NCBI RefSeq assembly: GCF_012641365.1
Contig: NZ_JABAIM010000001.1
Location: 930,001 to 994,000, forward strand
DNA length: 64,000 nt
Direction of reading: 5' to 3'
Source: Leeia aquatica
GTDB lineage: Bacteria > Pseudomonadota > Gammaproteobacteria > Burkholderiales > Leeiaceae
Part shown: one piece after another, positions 34,828 through 43,640 of the stretch
How positions within the stretch are numbered: position 1 is the first letter of the stretch
Layout: each line of letters starts with the position of its first letter
Made by a program: the position numbers and the translations under genes
The notes under the pieces: generated by a model
Database searches by the model: none
Told to the model about the DNA's origin: nothing
Seen by the model: the letters and a program-made list of their open reading frames with translations, nothing else

Positions 34828-36321
34828 TCAGCCCCGCCCCCACAGGTTCACCCGTTCCTTGTCCAGCCCTTGCTGCACCATTTCGGCGGCACGCAGCACG
34901 GCGCGGGCCTTGTTGTGGGTTTCTTGCCATTCGGCCTGCGGGTCGGAATCGGCAACGATGCCGGCACCGGCCTGTACATAGAGGGTCTGGTCCTTGATCA
35001 CGGCGGTACGCAACGCAATCGCCAGGTCCATGTCACCGGAGAAGCCGAGGTAGCCCACCGCGCCGGAGTAGATGCCGCGTGCAGTGGGTTCCAGCTCATT
35101 GATGATTTCCAGCGCGCGCACTTTCGGCGCGCCGGAGACGGTACCCGCCGGAAAGGTGGCGCGCAGCACGTCCATATTGCCTACACCGGGCTTGAGTGTG
35201 CCTTCCACGCTGGAGACGATGTGCATCACGTGGGAGTAACGCTCGATCACCATCTTGTCGGTCAGTTTCACGCTGCCAGTATCGGCAATGCGGCCCACGT
35301 CGTTGCGACCCAGGTCGATCAGCATCAGGTGTTCGGCGCATTCCTTCGGGTCGGCCAGCAGTTCCTGCTCCAGCTGCACATCTTCATCATGATTGGCGCC
35401 GCGTGGGCGGGTGCCGGCAATCGGCCGTACCAGCACATTGTCGCCTTCACGGCGCACCAGAATCTCCGGTGAGGCACCCACGATGTGGAAGTCGCCCATA
35501 TCGTAGTAGAACATATAGGGCGAGGGGTTCACCGAGCGCAGGGCGCGGTAGAGGCTGAGCGGGTTTTCGGCAAACGGCATGCGCATGCGCTGGCTGAGTA
35601 CCACCTGCATGGCGTCGCCATCAAAAATGTAGCGTTTGGCAGCGTCCACCGCCTGCTTGAACGGGGCCTCACCAAACTCGGACACCGCAGCCTGCACGCT
35701 GGTGGCCGGTTGCAGCGGCAGCTTGCCGGTTTCCCGCAATTGCAGGCACAGCTCGGTGAGGCGCACCAGCGCCATATCGTAGCTGTTAGGGATATTCGGG
35801 TCGGCATACACCACCAGATGCAACTTGCCGGTGAGGTTATCCACCACCGCCAGCTGCTCGCTTTGCAGCAGCAGGATGTCCGGCGTACCCAAGTGGCCGG
35901 GCTTGTCGACATTGGCCAGCCGCTTTTCGCAGTAGCGGATAGTTTCGTAGCCAAAGTACCCTACCAGCCCGCCGTTGAAGCGGGGTAGCTCCGGCAGAGG
36001 TGCGGGTTTGAAGCGGGCTTGATAGCTCTGGATGAAGTCGAGCGGGTCGCCTTCATGCGATTCGATCACGTCCACACCACGCCGCACCTGCACCTGCTGG
36101 CCGCGTACTTCCAGCCGGGTTTCGCATGGCAGGCCAATGAAAGAATAACGACCAAACCGTTCGCCGCCTACCACCGACTCCAGCAGGTAGGAAAACGGCT
36201 TGTTGGCCAGCTTGAGGTAAACGGAAAGCGGGGTATCGAGGTCGGCTAGCAGTTCTACGGTGACCGGAATGCGGTTATAGCCTTGGCGGGCGAGCGCTTG
36301 GAATGCGTCACGGGACAACAT
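34828..36321 (-). CDS. trpE: Anthranilate synthase component I
   Basis: 497 residues. Converts chorismate (with ammonia from TrpG) to anthranilate, the first step of tryptophan synthesis. The N-terminal feedback-binding domain contains [18 protein letters not shown] (LLESxxGxxRxSxI-type, the Trp-binding motif). Catalytic-domain signatures are [54 protein letters not shown] and [21 protein letters not shown] precedes the ATG. trpG/D are not adjacent, so it is split from the rest of the pathway, as in several betaproteobacteria. No leader peptide with Trp codons was seen. Confidence 0.96.
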   Translation of the reverse strand: MLSRDAFQALARQGYNRIPVTVELLADLDTPLSVYLKLANKPFSYLLESVVGGERFGRYSFIGLPCETRLEVRGQQVQVRRGVDVIESHEGDPLDFIQSYQARFKPAPLPELPRFNGGLVGYFGYETIRYCEKRLANVDKPGHLGTPDILLLQSEQLAVVDNLTGKLHLVVYADPNIPNSYDMALVRLTELCLQLRETGKLPLQPATSVQAAVSEFGEAPFKQAVDAAKRYIFDGDAMQVVLSQRMRMPFAENPLSLYRALRSVNPSPYMFYYDMGDFHIVGASPEILVRREGDNVLVRPIAGTRPRGANHDEDVQLEQELLADPKECAEHLMLIDLGRNDVGRIADTGSVKLTDKMVIERYSHVMHIVSSVEGTLKPGVGNMDVLRATFPAGTVSGAPKVRALEIINELEPTARGIYSGAVGYLGFSGDMDLAIALRTAVIKDQTLYVQAGAGIVADSDPQAEWQETHNKARAVLRAAEMVQQGLDKERVNLWGRG

Positions 36322-36699
36322 GGGTATCTACTCCAGACAAAATGGGGGCAAAAAGAGGGCTAAAAGGAATCGCTTAACCGCGACGCCATCGCCACATCCG
36401 CCACGCCTTGCCGGAGAACAACACCATGATTCAGGCACACCCTGTCGAATTCAATGAATGGCTGCCATTCTTGCCGATTTTGCTGCCAGGCACAAGAGCC
36501 CGCTGCCGAGAGGCTGATGCGGATCAAGCCCATCGCGGCTTCCGCCACCCTGTATGGCTGGACAGTTGCCAGGTCAGGTAGAACGCGGCAACGTGCCCTG
36601 CTGCCCACTCAACAAATCCCCAATATTCATTTAGAATAGTCCATTTGAATCAAATGCATGCAGCCGTGCTTGGCATGCACAGCAAGACAGGAACACGTC
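36322..36699. other. 378-bp gap upstream of trpE and the coiled-coil gene
   Basis: Divergent promoter region. An 82-codon frame on the minus strand (36360-36608) lacks a ribosome site and a recognisable domain and is not called. No attenuator-like Trp leader is visible. The 15-bp palindrome CATTTGA-A-TCAAATG (36642-36656) sits close to the plus-strand gene at 36700. Confidence 0.4.
36642..36656. promoter_or_regulatory. 15-bp palindrome, possible operator
   Basis: CATTTGA and TCAAATG arms about a single central base, 44 bp upstream of the ATG at 36700. Its position fits a repressor site for the gene at 36700. No regulator recognised. Confidence 0.25.
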
Positions 36700-37440
36700 A
36701 TGTCAGGAAACAGTAAGTGGCTCGCGGTGGTGCTGGTTGCCGTGGTCAGCGCAGGGGGCTCCGGCTACTACAGCTACCACAAACAGCAAGAACGGCGACA
36801 AGCCGAGCAGCGCCTGATGCAAGACATGCAGCGCGCGCAGCAGCAAATGGATCAGGCCAATTCGGGCCAGGTCGTCGTCCAGAAGCTGGACGAAACCACC
36901 CAAGCCACTGGCCAGACCGGGCGCACCGAATTGGCCATGCGACAGATCATCAATCAGGTGATCGACGTGCGTAACGGCTATAACCAGGAAATTGCAGCCC
37001 TGCAGCTGGACACGCTGCTGGATGCCAGCAACCTGCAAGCCGACACCGACCTGAGCCAGTCTTTGGCGCGCCTGGACAAGGCGGCAGCCGTTGTCGAGCG
37101 CTATCGCTTGAAAAGCAAGGATCTGCTGGATCATGCCCACGACCAGCTGGCCGCCAAAGGCGTCGGTGCGACCGACTTGAACAGCTTTGATGCCGGTTTA
37201 CGCAAGAACCGCAGCGCCAGCGATGAAACCTGGACGCTGGAAGCCAAGATTGTGGTGGAAATGCGTAGCGTGATGGAGCTGCTCCGGCAACATCCCAAGC
37301 ATTGGACCTTGCAAGGCGGTCAGTTAACGTTCAACAATCCGTCCAGCCTGAATCAATATCAGCAACATCTTCACACGATTCAGGAACTGGTAGCACGTGA
37401 GCAGAGTCTGCAACAGCAAATGAGCCTTAATAGTCAGTAA
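36700..37440 (+). CDS. Membrane-anchored coiled-coil protein
   Basis: 246 residues from the ATG at 36700 (AGGA upstream; an upstream ATG at 36658 has no site). One N-terminal membrane anchor (WLAVVLVAVVSAGGSGYYSY) is followed by a long charged, Gln-rich helix: QQERRQAEQRLMQDMQRAQQQMDQ. The later part (LAMRQIINQVIDVRNGYNQEI, LSQSLARLDKAAAVVERYRLK) stays helical. The protein faces the periplasm by charge rule and is probably an envelope factor. It recalls DUF3053-like proteins only loosely. It precedes the DUF945 gene by 57 bp. Confidence 0.6.
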   Translation: MSGNSKWLAVVLVAVVSAGGSGYYSYHKQQERRQAEQRLMQDMQRAQQQMDQANSGQVVVQKLDETTQATGQTGRTELAMRQIINQVIDVRNGYNQEIAALQLDTLLDASNLQADTDLSQSLARLDKAAAVVERYRLKSKDLLDHAHDQLAAKGVGATDLNSFDAGLRKNRSASDETWTLEAKIVVEMRSVMELLRQHPKHWTLQGGQLTFNNPSSLNQYQQHLHTIQELVAREQSLQQQMSLNSQ

Positions 37441-37497
37441 TATGTCGTAGCGACACACGTACCTTCTACCCTGATCCGTCTTTTCATTGGACCCTTG

Positions 37498-39039
37498 ATG
37501 AACAAACTTAAACTCAGCCTGATCACTGTCGGCGTGCTGGCTGTCGCCGCAGGCGGCACCACCTTCTATGCCGCGCACAAGGCAGAAACCGACCTGCGTG
37601 CCGCCTACGACTGGTTCAACAAGGAGATCGGTGAGGGGTGGCTGGACCAGAAGCTGCAGCTGAAGAATGCCCAGTACCACAAGGGCGTGTTCAATTCTGA
37701 AGCGCAGTTTGACCTGACCATTCCGGGCACCCCGGACAAGCTGACCATCCTGCAGCACATCCACAATGGCCCCCTGCTGAAGACAGCGAATGGCTGGAAG
37801 CTGGGCTGGTATGCCGTGGATTTTGAGGTGGACCCCAAGATACTGGCCAAACTGGATGCCAAATCCAAAGCCTGGCTGGAGCAGCACAAGAATCTGCTGG
37901 CGGTGGGTTACCATGTCGGCCTCGACAACACCCGCCATGCCTTCTTCAAACAAGGTGAGGTTCGCTTCGAAGACAATGGCGAGCAGTTTGTCTCTGCTGC
38001 CACCACCCACACGCTGGATTTTGACTCCGCACTGAGCCACATCCGCTACCGCTTTGCCCTGCCGCAATTATCCTTTACCGGCAAAGACAAAAAAACCGGG
38101 GGTGCGCTGAAAGACATGGTGCTGGAAGGCGAGATCCGCTCCACCGAAGGCAAGCTGGACATCAACAATGCACAGCATCAGTTCAGCCTGGGCAGCCTGT
38201 CATTCACGGAACAAAAACCGGACTATTCCGCCGAGGAACTGTTTACTGAGATGCCCGCCAGTGAGGCTAGCGCTGGAGAAGCCGCCGCCAGCGACGTGCC
38301 AGCCGAGCCTCCGGTGAAGATGAAAACGCAGCAGGTCGCGATCAAGGACATCCAGGTCAGCGGCAACGGCGAGCTGAAGGACGGTTTCTACAATCAAAGT
38401 GTGTCCTACAAGCTGGGCGACATTCAGGGTAATGCGGATGGTCTGGCACTGGGCAAGGATCCGATCCGCAGTCTGGAGTTCGGTTTCAGCCTGAAACATA
38501 TCCATGCTGAATCCTTGCGCGGACTGACGGATAGCATGGTGGTCATGTACCGTAATCTGCTCCGGCAGAGCCTGAATGGTAATTACCAGGACATGGAGAA
38601 GCAGTTGGGTTCTGCGGCCTTTGGCATGGGTGCAGTGATGATTGCCAACTGGACCACCATCGCCAAGCATGACCCGACCATCAGCATCGACAAATTTGTC
38701 ATGAAAACGGCGGCGAACCGCAGCATGCAAGGTGATCTGAGTGTCACCCTGAAGGGGCTGACCGATGCCGACATTGGCGGCTTCAACTGGGCCGCCATCC
38801 AGAACAAGCTGCTCATTGAAGGCAAGGGCAGTGTGTCCGAAGCCCTGCTCAAGGCGATGGAGTCCAATTACCAAGCAGACAGAATGGAGCGTTTGGTCAA
38901 GGCTCAGCTGATCCGCCGTGACGGTGATACCCTGTCCACGGAGTTCAAGGTGGCAGCCGGCCAGATCACGGTGCTGAAGCGGGTGTTCCCGAGCTTGCAA
39001 GCATTCGAAGCCGAAACCCGCAAACTGACAGACGAGTAA
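37498..39039 (+). CDS. DUF945 (YdgA-family) protein
   Basis: 513 residues. One N-terminal transmembrane helix (MNKLKLSLITVGVLAVAAGGTTFYAA) is followed by a large periplasmic body with beta-repeat character, the YdgA/DUF945 plan: LNNIGEGW-type start (EIGEGWLDQKLQLKNAQYHKG) and later FGFSLKHIHAESLRGLTD. A linker with Ala/Glu repeats (EASAGEAAASDVPAEP) splits it near residue 260. The exact role of the family is not established. The start at 37498 is an ATG; a TTG is just before it. Likely one operon with the preceding coiled-coil gene. Confidence 0.8.
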   Translation: MNKLKLSLITVGVLAVAAGGTTFYAAHKAETDLRAAYDWFNKEIGEGWLDQKLQLKNAQYHKGVFNSEAQFDLTIPGTPDKLTILQHIHNGPLLKTANGWKLGWYAVDFEVDPKILAKLDAKSKAWLEQHKNLLAVGYHVGLDNTRHAFFKQGEVRFEDNGEQFVSAATTHTLDFDSALSHIRYRFALPQLSFTGKDKKTGGALKDMVLEGEIRSTEGKLDINNAQHQFSLGSLSFTEQKPDYSAEELFTEMPASEASAGEAAASDVPAEPPVKMKTQQVAIKDIQVSGNGELKDGFYNQSVSYKLGDIQGNADGLALGKDPIRSLEFGFSLKHIHAESLRGLTDSMVVMYRNLLRQSLNGNYQDMEKQLGSAAFGMGAVMIANWTTIAKHDPTISIDKFVMKTAANRSMQGDLSVTLKGLTDADIGGFNWAAIQNKLLIEGKGSVSEALLKAMESNYQADRMERLVKAQLIRRDGDTLSTEFKVAAGQITVLKRVFPSLQAFEAETRKLTDE

Positions 39040-39208
39040 TCCCTTCGCAAGATCAGTGAACCGTCGCCATCCGCTGGGGCGGTTCACGCAAACCCAAAGG
39101 GAGTACCCCTGCTCCCTTGAACCATGACGAATGGTCCGGGCCTTCGGCATGCACGCTGTTCAAACGGCCCGGCCATCTCACCCGCACAGACCGGAGCCGC
39201 ACTCCACC

Positions 39209-39967
39209 ATGAGCAATCCACCGCCCGCCTATGTCGGCCGCAGCTTCCTGCTGGGGCTGCGTGATGGTTTCAATCCCCTGCTGGCCTTGATCTCCCTCTG
39301 CATCACCGTGTTCAGCAGCGTACTGTGGCTGTTCATTTTTGTGTTCTGGGGCCATGAGATCATGCAGGCACTGCTGCAGGGCTCAGCCTGGCTGGCGCAT
39401 ACCGTGATGGGCTGGTTCGGGGTGAACTACACCCTGACACCCGATATCGCCGACCCGCGCTGGTGGGTCCGCCTCAGCAGCTGGATGCTGGGTTGGGCAC
39501 TGACCTCCCTGTGCTACACACTGGCCGTTCTGCTTACCATCCGGTTGGTGGTGGAGTTGTTTTTCATTCGCCTGGTGCAGCAGCATTGCCTCAAGCGCTA
39601 CCCGCATCTGCGCACCGACGTGAAGCGCTCGCTGCCCAGTGTGATCCTCACCATCATCCGGGGCTGGAGCCTCTTCCTGCTGCTGGCGCTGGTCTGCCTG
39701 GCCTTGCCGGTGATCGGCGGCGCCTTGCTGTTTGTGCTGGTGAGCTATTTCAATGTGCGCAGTCTGGCTAATGATGCGCTGGACGGGCTGGCCGATGAAC
39801 CGATGGTACGGCAGCTGCTGCGCAGCAACCGGCTGCGGATGATCGGGCTCGGTATCCTGCTGTCGCTGTTTGCGCTGGTACCCTTCATCGGCCTGTTCCT
39901 GCCGGCCATCATTGCCGCCGCCAGCTGCCATCTGTTCATGCAACAATTGCCCGCCGCCGAGGCTTGA
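39209..39967 (+). CDS. EI24-domain membrane protein (CysZ-like)
   Basis: 252 residues from the ATG at 39209. About six hydrophobic segments, with the EI24 pattern: SFLLGLRDGFNPLLALISLCI near the start, VVELFFIRLVQQHCLKRYPHLR in the middle, and LGILLSLFALVPFIGLFLPAIIAAASCHLFMQQ near the end. EI24-domain proteins include CysZ, a sulfate permease, but most are uncharacterised. The stop at 39965-39967 overlaps a promoter-like element for the next leader. Confidence 0.72.
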   Translation: MSNPPPAYVGRSFLLGLRDGFNPLLALISLCITVFSSVLWLFIFVFWGHEIMQALLQGSAWLAHTVMGWFGVNYTLTPDIADPRWWVRLSSWMLGWALTSLCYTLAVLLTIRLVVELFFIRLVQQHCLKRYPHLRTDVKRSLPSVILTIIRGWSLFLLLALVCLALPVIGGALLFVLVSYFNVRSLANDALDGLADEPMVRQLLRSNRLRMIGLGILLSLFALVPFIGLFLPAIIAAASCHLFMQQLPAAEA

Positions 39968-39993
39968 CCGGCCCGTAGGCGTGGCGGCACAAT
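39964..39993 (+). promoter_or_regulatory. Promoter-like element for the leader-ABC-F transcript
   Basis: TTGACC (39964-39969) and CACAAT (39988-39993), 18 bp apart. It would start transcription near 40000, just before the leader ORF. The -10 is weak (4 of 6). Confidence 0.4.
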
Positions 39994-40037
39994 GCGCGCA
40001 TATTTAAACGCCTCAGACCAGAAAGGAGGTAAATCGG

Positions 40038-40133
40038 ATGTTACAGACCAACGTGTTCAAGCTCAATAACGCACAGTTGCGCTACTTTGGTATAGCTGTC
40101 TGCGCTTTCCCGCTTCCCGTCGCACTGCGATGA
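40038..40133 (+). CDS. 31-residue leader peptide upstream of the ABC-F gene
   Basis: An ATG at 40038 opens a 31-codon frame ending in TGA at 40131-40133. The start has a near-perfect Shine-Dalgarno AGGAGGT eight bases upstream (40024-40030), stronger than most genes in the window. The product begins MLQTNVFKLNN and ends PLPVALR, with no signal peptide. Downstream come paired hairpins and a terminator-like stem before the ABC-F start. Short leaders of this kind precede several ABC-F resistance genes, where a stalled ribosome controls read-through. It may instead be an independent small protein. Confidence 0.5.
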   Translation: MLQTNVFKLNNAQLRYFGIAVCAFPLPVALR

Positions 40134-40148
40134 GCGGGTCGGAGCGCC

Positions 40149-40169
40149 CTCAATCCCCATTCCATTGAG
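40149..40169 (+). promoter_or_regulatory. Hairpin between leader peptide and attenuator
   Basis: CTCAAT (40149-40154) pairs with ATTGAG (40164-40169) across nine bases. A second fold, TCGC-ACT-GCGA, lies over the last leader codons (40120-40130). Such elements could form alternate structures depending on ribosome position. Confidence 0.35.
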
Positions 40170-40209
40170 CCATTCCGGCTACCGTCATCGCCAGTGCATC
40201 TGTCGAAAC

Positions 40210-40229
40210 GGGCGAGTTCGCCCTTTATT
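40210..40229 (+). terminator. Terminator-like attenuator hairpin before the ABC-F gene
   Basis: Stem GGGCGA / TCGCCC (effective loop AGTT) followed by TTTATT. It ends 14 bp before the ABC-F ATG, inside the untranslated leader rather than after any gene. Its placement suits attenuation. Confidence 0.5.
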
Positions 40230-40243
40230 CTGGCAAAAGCACG

Positions 40244-41953
40244 ATGACTACCCTACTTTCAGCACTTGATCTTCATCTGGACACGGTGGATGGTCCCCTG
40301 TTCAGCAACCTGAACTTTACCCTGCGCCTCGGCGACCGTATTGGCCTGATCGGCCACAATGGCTGCGGCAAAAGCACCCTGCTCGCCTTGCTGGCGGGCG
40401 AACTCAGCCCGGATCGCGGCCAGTTGCAACGCGCCCATCAGTGCCGCCTGCAGCGGGTGGAGCAATACTTGCCTGAGCACCTGGCATCACGCAGCTGCTG
40501 GGCGGTGCTGCTTGATGCCTTGCCGGATCCCGATGCCCATTGGCTGGCGGAGCAGCAACTGGCCCGGCTGGGGCTGCAGGACCAGCGGGATGTCCCGGCC
40601 ATGGACCTCAGCGGTGGACAGCATACCCGGCTGCTGCTGGGCCGCGCGCTGCTGCAGGAGCCCAATCTGTTACTACTGGACGAACCCAGCAACCACCTCG
40701 ACTTGCCCGCCCAGCTCTGGCTGGAGCAATGCCTGCTCGACTGGAAAGGCGCCCTGCTGCTGGTCTCGCACGATGCCCGTCTGCTGGATAACGTCACCCG
40801 GCAGAGCTGGATACTGCGTGATCAGCAGTTGTACAGCTTTGAGCTGCCCTGCAGCGCCGCGCGACAAGCTTTGCAAACGGCGGATGACGCTGCCCGGGTA
40901 CGGCACGCAGCAGAGCAGGACGAAATCGACCGGCTGAATGCCAGCAGCAAGCGGATGGCCATCTGGGGACGCGACTTTGATAACGAGAAACTGAGCCGAC
41001 GCGCCAGAGTCATGGCACAGCGCGCCGAACAACTGCGCGAAGAACAAACCTTCGTCAGTCGGGGCGCACCCTGGGTATTGCAACTCTCTGGTGAAGCCTT
41101 ACCGGGACGGCAACTGCTGATGCTGGACCAAGTGGCTGTTCGTGCCGCTCCAGCGTTGCCCGTGCTGTTTTGCAGCGCAGAGCACTACGTTCGCAGCGGT
41201 GACCGCATTGCCTTGCTGGGTGCCAATGGCTGCGGCAAGTCCAGCCTGCTGCGGCTGCTGTGGCAGCAACTGCAGCAGCCGACTGAGGACAGCGCCATTC
41301 GTACCCACCCCGCCGCGCGAGTAGGCTATTACGACCAAAGCCAGCAGCAGCTGAGGGATGATGCCAGCCTGAGCGATGCCCTGCGCCCCTATTGCAACTT
41401 GCAGGATGCCGAACGACGGCAGGCACTGATCCGCGCCGGCTTTGCCTACCCACGCCATGGGCAACGGGTGGACACCCTCAGCGGGGGGGAGCGGGCACGG
41501 CTGATGTTCCTCGCCTTGTCGTTGGGCAGCCACCACCTGCTGCTGCTGGACGAGCCCAGCAACCACCTTGATCTGGAGGGCAAGGAGGCCTTGGCCGAGC
41601 AGCTGAACCAGTTTAGCGGAGCACTGCTGCTGGTCTCACACGACCGCGCGCTGATCGAAGCCAGCTGCAACCGCTTCTGGCTGATTGATCAAGGCCAGCT
41701 GGTTGAATGGTCCAGCGCAGAACAGGCCTGGTCGCAGCTAAGTCAGCACCAAGCCATCTCGCCAAGTGGGCATCACGCGGAGGCGATCCACGCCATCAGC
41801 CACGACGACGATGCACTCCTGCAAACCCTGCTAGCGCTGGAAGCACGGCTGGAAGCCGATCTGGCACGCAAGCCCAAGCAGCAAAAACCCCAGTTACAGC
41901 AAGCATGGCGTGCCGAAATCGCACGCCTGCAGCAGCAGCTGGGGCTGGTGTAA
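40244..41953 (+). CDS. ABC-F family ribosome-associated ATPase
   Basis: 569 residues: two fused ATP-binding cassettes and no membrane part. First cassette: Walker A GHNGCGKST (37-45), signature LSGGQ (122-126), Walker B LLLLDEPSNHLD (142-153). Second: GANGCGKSS (about 326-334), LSGGE (about 412-416), LLLDEPSNHLDL. The linker around residues 200-275 would carry the arm that reaches the ribosomal P site. A charged C-terminal helix (LEADLARKPKQQKPQLQQ) follows. ABC-F proteins act in translation (EttA, Uup, YheS) or rescue ribosomes from antibiotics. Which subgroup cannot be fixed by eye. No good ribosome site precedes the ATG, consistent with regulated translation. Confidence 0.9.
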   Translation: MTTLLSALDLHLDTVDGPLFSNLNFTLRLGDRIGLIGHNGCGKSTLLALLAGELSPDRGQLQRAHQCRLQRVEQYLPEHLASRSCWAVLLDALPDPDAHWLAEQQLARLGLQDQRDVPAMDLSGGQHTRLLLGRALLQEPNLLLLDEPSNHLDLPAQLWLEQCLLDWKGALLLVSHDARLLDNVTRQSWILRDQQLYSFELPCSAARQALQTADDAARVRHAAEQDEIDRLNASSKRMAIWGRDFDNEKLSRRARVMAQRAEQLREEQTFVSRGAPWVLQLSGEALPGRQLLMLDQVAVRAAPALPVLFCSAEHYVRSGDRIALLGANGCGKSSLLRLLWQQLQQPTEDSAIRTHPAARVGYYDQSQQQLRDDASLSDALRPYCNLQDAERRQALIRAGFAYPRHGQRVDTLSGGERARLMFLALSLGSHHLLLLDEPSNHLDLEGKEALAEQLNQFSGALLLVSHDRALIEASCNRFWLIDQGQLVEWSSAEQAWSQLSQHQAISPSGHHAEAIHAISHDDDALLQTLLALEARLEADLARKPKQQKPQLQQAWRAEIARLQQQLGLV

Positions 41954-41958
41954 GGTCA

Positions 41959-41984
41959 GGTCCGGTGGGCGTGCCCGCCGGACC
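41959..41984. terminator. Strong hairpin between convergent ABC-F and ohr genes
   Basis: GGTCCGG..GGGC / GCCC..CCGGACC, nearly perfect with a GT loop. There is no clear T-run, so termination efficiency is uncertain, but it lies exactly in the 36-bp gap between stops. Confidence 0.55.
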
Positions 41985-41989
41985 CTCCC

Positions 41990-42418
41990 TCAGTCTTGCA
42001 GCAGCAGGGTTACATCAATATTGCCACGGGTGGCGTTGGAGTACGGGCAAACCTGATGGGCTTGCTCGATCAGCTGCTGGGCCTGTTCACGTGCCATGCC
42101 GGGCAGGCTGATGCGCAGTTCTACTTCGATACCGAATGCAGCTCCAATCGGGCCAATACCTACGGTACCGTCAATGCTGGTATCGGCTGGCAGCGCCAGC
42201 TTGTTGCGCCCGGCCACCACCTTCATCGCGCCCATGAAGCAGGCACTGTAGCCTGCAGCAAACAGCTGCTCCGGGTTGGTACCTGCACCGCCTGCGCCGC
42301 CGAGCTCACGCGGCGTGGTCAGTTTCAGATCCAGCTGGTCATCGCTAGAGGTCGCGCGGCCATCACGGCCACCGGTAACATGAGCAGAAGCACGGTACAA
42401 CACTTTATCGAGAGACAT
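41990..42418 (-). CDS. ohr: Organic hydroperoxide resistance protein
   Basis: 142 residues, the standard size. Ohr is a thiol peroxidase that reduces organic hydroperoxides. Both catalytic cysteines are present: C60 ([10 protein letters not shown]) and C124 ([16 protein letters not shown]). Regulated by OhrR encoded divergently upstream but on the same strand order, with an OhrR-like palindrome at 42455-42472 just before the start. Confidence 0.97.
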   Translation of the reverse strand: MSLDKVLYRASAHVTGGRDGRATSSDDQLDLKLTTPRELGGAGGAGTNPEQLFAAGYSACFMGAMKVVAGRNKLALPADTSIDGTVGIGPIGAAFGIEVELRISLPGMAREQAQQLIEQAHQVCPYSNATRGNIDVTLLLQD

Positions 42419-42454
42419 GATGACACCTTTCTTGGGTTGAACTTAGTTTACTAC

Positions 42455-42472
42455 AATATAGTTTGCTATATT
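42455..42472. promoter_or_regulatory. OhrR-type operator in front of ohr
   Basis: The inverted repeat AATATAG-TTTG-CTATATT lies 37-54 bp upstream of the ohr start in an AT-rich promoter. OhrR binds AT-rich palindromes of this kind. Confidence 0.65.
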
Positions 42473-42505
42473 TAAAGCATGACACAACACCCGCCTGACC
42501 CTACC

Positions 42506-42958
42506 TCAACGACTGGCAAACAGCCGCTCCCGCAGCTGTACCAATTGCTCACGCAAGCCAACCAGCTCATCGACCGAGCATTGCGTGGCCTGCATTACAC
42601 AGTGTGGCACAGCTTCAGCCGGCTCACGCAAGGCACGCCCAGCTTCGGTCAAGCTCACCACCACCCGGCGTTCATCTTGCTCGCTGCGCTGGCGCTGCAC
42701 CAGGCCTTGCGCTTCCATCCGCTTCAGCAGCGGCGTCAGCGTGGCGGTGTCCAGATACAGGCGTTGGCAAATGTCTGTGACAATCAACTGATCCTGCTGC
42801 CACAGCACCAACATCACCAGATACTGCGGGTAGGTCAGCCCCAGCGCTTTCAGCTGCTTGCGATACACCTTGTTCATACCCAGCATCGCCGAATACAGGG
42901 CAAAGCAGAGCTGGATGTCCAAGTTCAGCAGGCTGGGGGGGCGTTGTTGTGTGTCCAT
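42506..42958 (-). CDS. ohrR: Organic-hydroperoxide-sensing MarR regulator
   Basis: 150 residues from the ATG at 42958. The sensing cysteine C18 is in LDIQLCFALYSA, the OhrR signature (one-Cys type reacts with peroxide and releases DNA). The winged helix reads TVTDICQRLYLDTATLTPLLKRMEAQGLVQRQRSEQDERRVVVSLT. Same strand as ohr, 87 bp upstream of it. A second palindrome lies ahead of its own start, so it probably represses itself too. Confidence 0.94.
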   Translation of the reverse strand: MDTQQRPPSLLNLDIQLCFALYSAMLGMNKVYRKQLKALGLTYPQYLVMLVLWQQDQLIVTDICQRLYLDTATLTPLLKRMEAQGLVQRQRSEQDERRVVVSLTEAGRALREPAEAVPHCVMQATQCSVDELVGLREQLVQLRERLFASR

Positions 42959-42966
42959 GTGCGCAT

Positions 42967-42986
42967 AATACATAGCGTACTATATT
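42967..42986. promoter_or_regulatory. OhrR-type operator in front of ohrR
   Basis: ATAG-CGTA-CTAT with extended arms, 9-28 bp upstream of the ohrR ATG. It shares the ATAG/CTAT core of the site at 42455-42472, so OhrR may autoregulate. Confidence 0.6.
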
Positions 42987-43014
42987 ATTGCAAGCACTTT
43001 TTGCTGCCGCGTGC

Positions 43015-43542
43015 TCAGCGTTTCCCTGCATGCGCTTGCGCAACAGTGAGGGCCTGCTGCCCTTCTTCCACCATGGACACCATGATGGCCTGTATCTGGT
43101 CTCCTAAGGGGGTTGCAACCGCACCAAACCTTCGTATGACATCCTCCAGTGCCGCATCGTCCGCATGCCCCTGACTAAACGCCATCAACGTTTCATACAC
43201 CTCCCGGGACATGGACTGCTGCGCATCCAGCAGGGCACAGACTTGCCTATGATGGGCTTGGGCTCGAGGATGAGCGTATACTGCAGCGGCAAATCGCTCG
43301 GCCACAGCCTTCATGCTCAAATGATGTCGCTGCATGGTGGCAATCGCCTCCTCCACCGGCGTATCCGCCTTAAAGCGCCCCTCCATCCCCTTGAACGCAC
43401 GCCCTGCCTCATCAACGACGTCCTGCAGCCGCTCGCTCAACAACAGCATGTCTCCTTCCAGATGGGGGCGAGGCCGCAGGGTGTGGCGTATCCACGCCAC
43501 CAAGGGCAGCACGAGCAACGGCAGTAGCCAATAGGGCGACAT
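43015..43542 (-). CDS. Membrane-anchored helical protein, unrecognised
   Basis: 175 residues from the ATG at 43542 (GGAGTAGGA upstream); an open frame to 43581 has no site. One N-terminal anchor (YWLLPLLVLPLVAWIRHTLRP) is followed by a helical soluble part: LLLSERLQDVVDEAGRAFKGMEGRF, PVEEAIATMQRHHLSMKAVAERF. The layout suggests an inner-membrane scaffold. Function unknown. Confidence 0.55.
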   Translation of the reverse strand: MSPYWLLPLLVLPLVAWIRHTLRPRPHLEGDMLLLSERLQDVVDEAGRAFKGMEGRFKADTPVEEAIATMQRHHLSMKAVAERFAAAVYAHPRAQAHHRQVCALLDAQQSMSREVYETLMAFSQGHADDAALEDVIRRFGAVATPLGDQIQAIMVSMVEEGQQALTVAQAHAGKR

Positions 43543-43640
43543 TCCTACTCCATCCATACGGTAGAAGCCTGCCCCCGTCATGCCATAAAAGCAATGGGAG
43601 GACTCCTCGGCAGAACTAGTTTTCGGTCAAGAGAATAGGA

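Noticed and set aside
36360-36608. An 82-codon minus-strand frame upstream of trpE; considered as a trp leader.
   Set aside because: No ribosome site, no run of Trp codons and no terminator hairpin after it.
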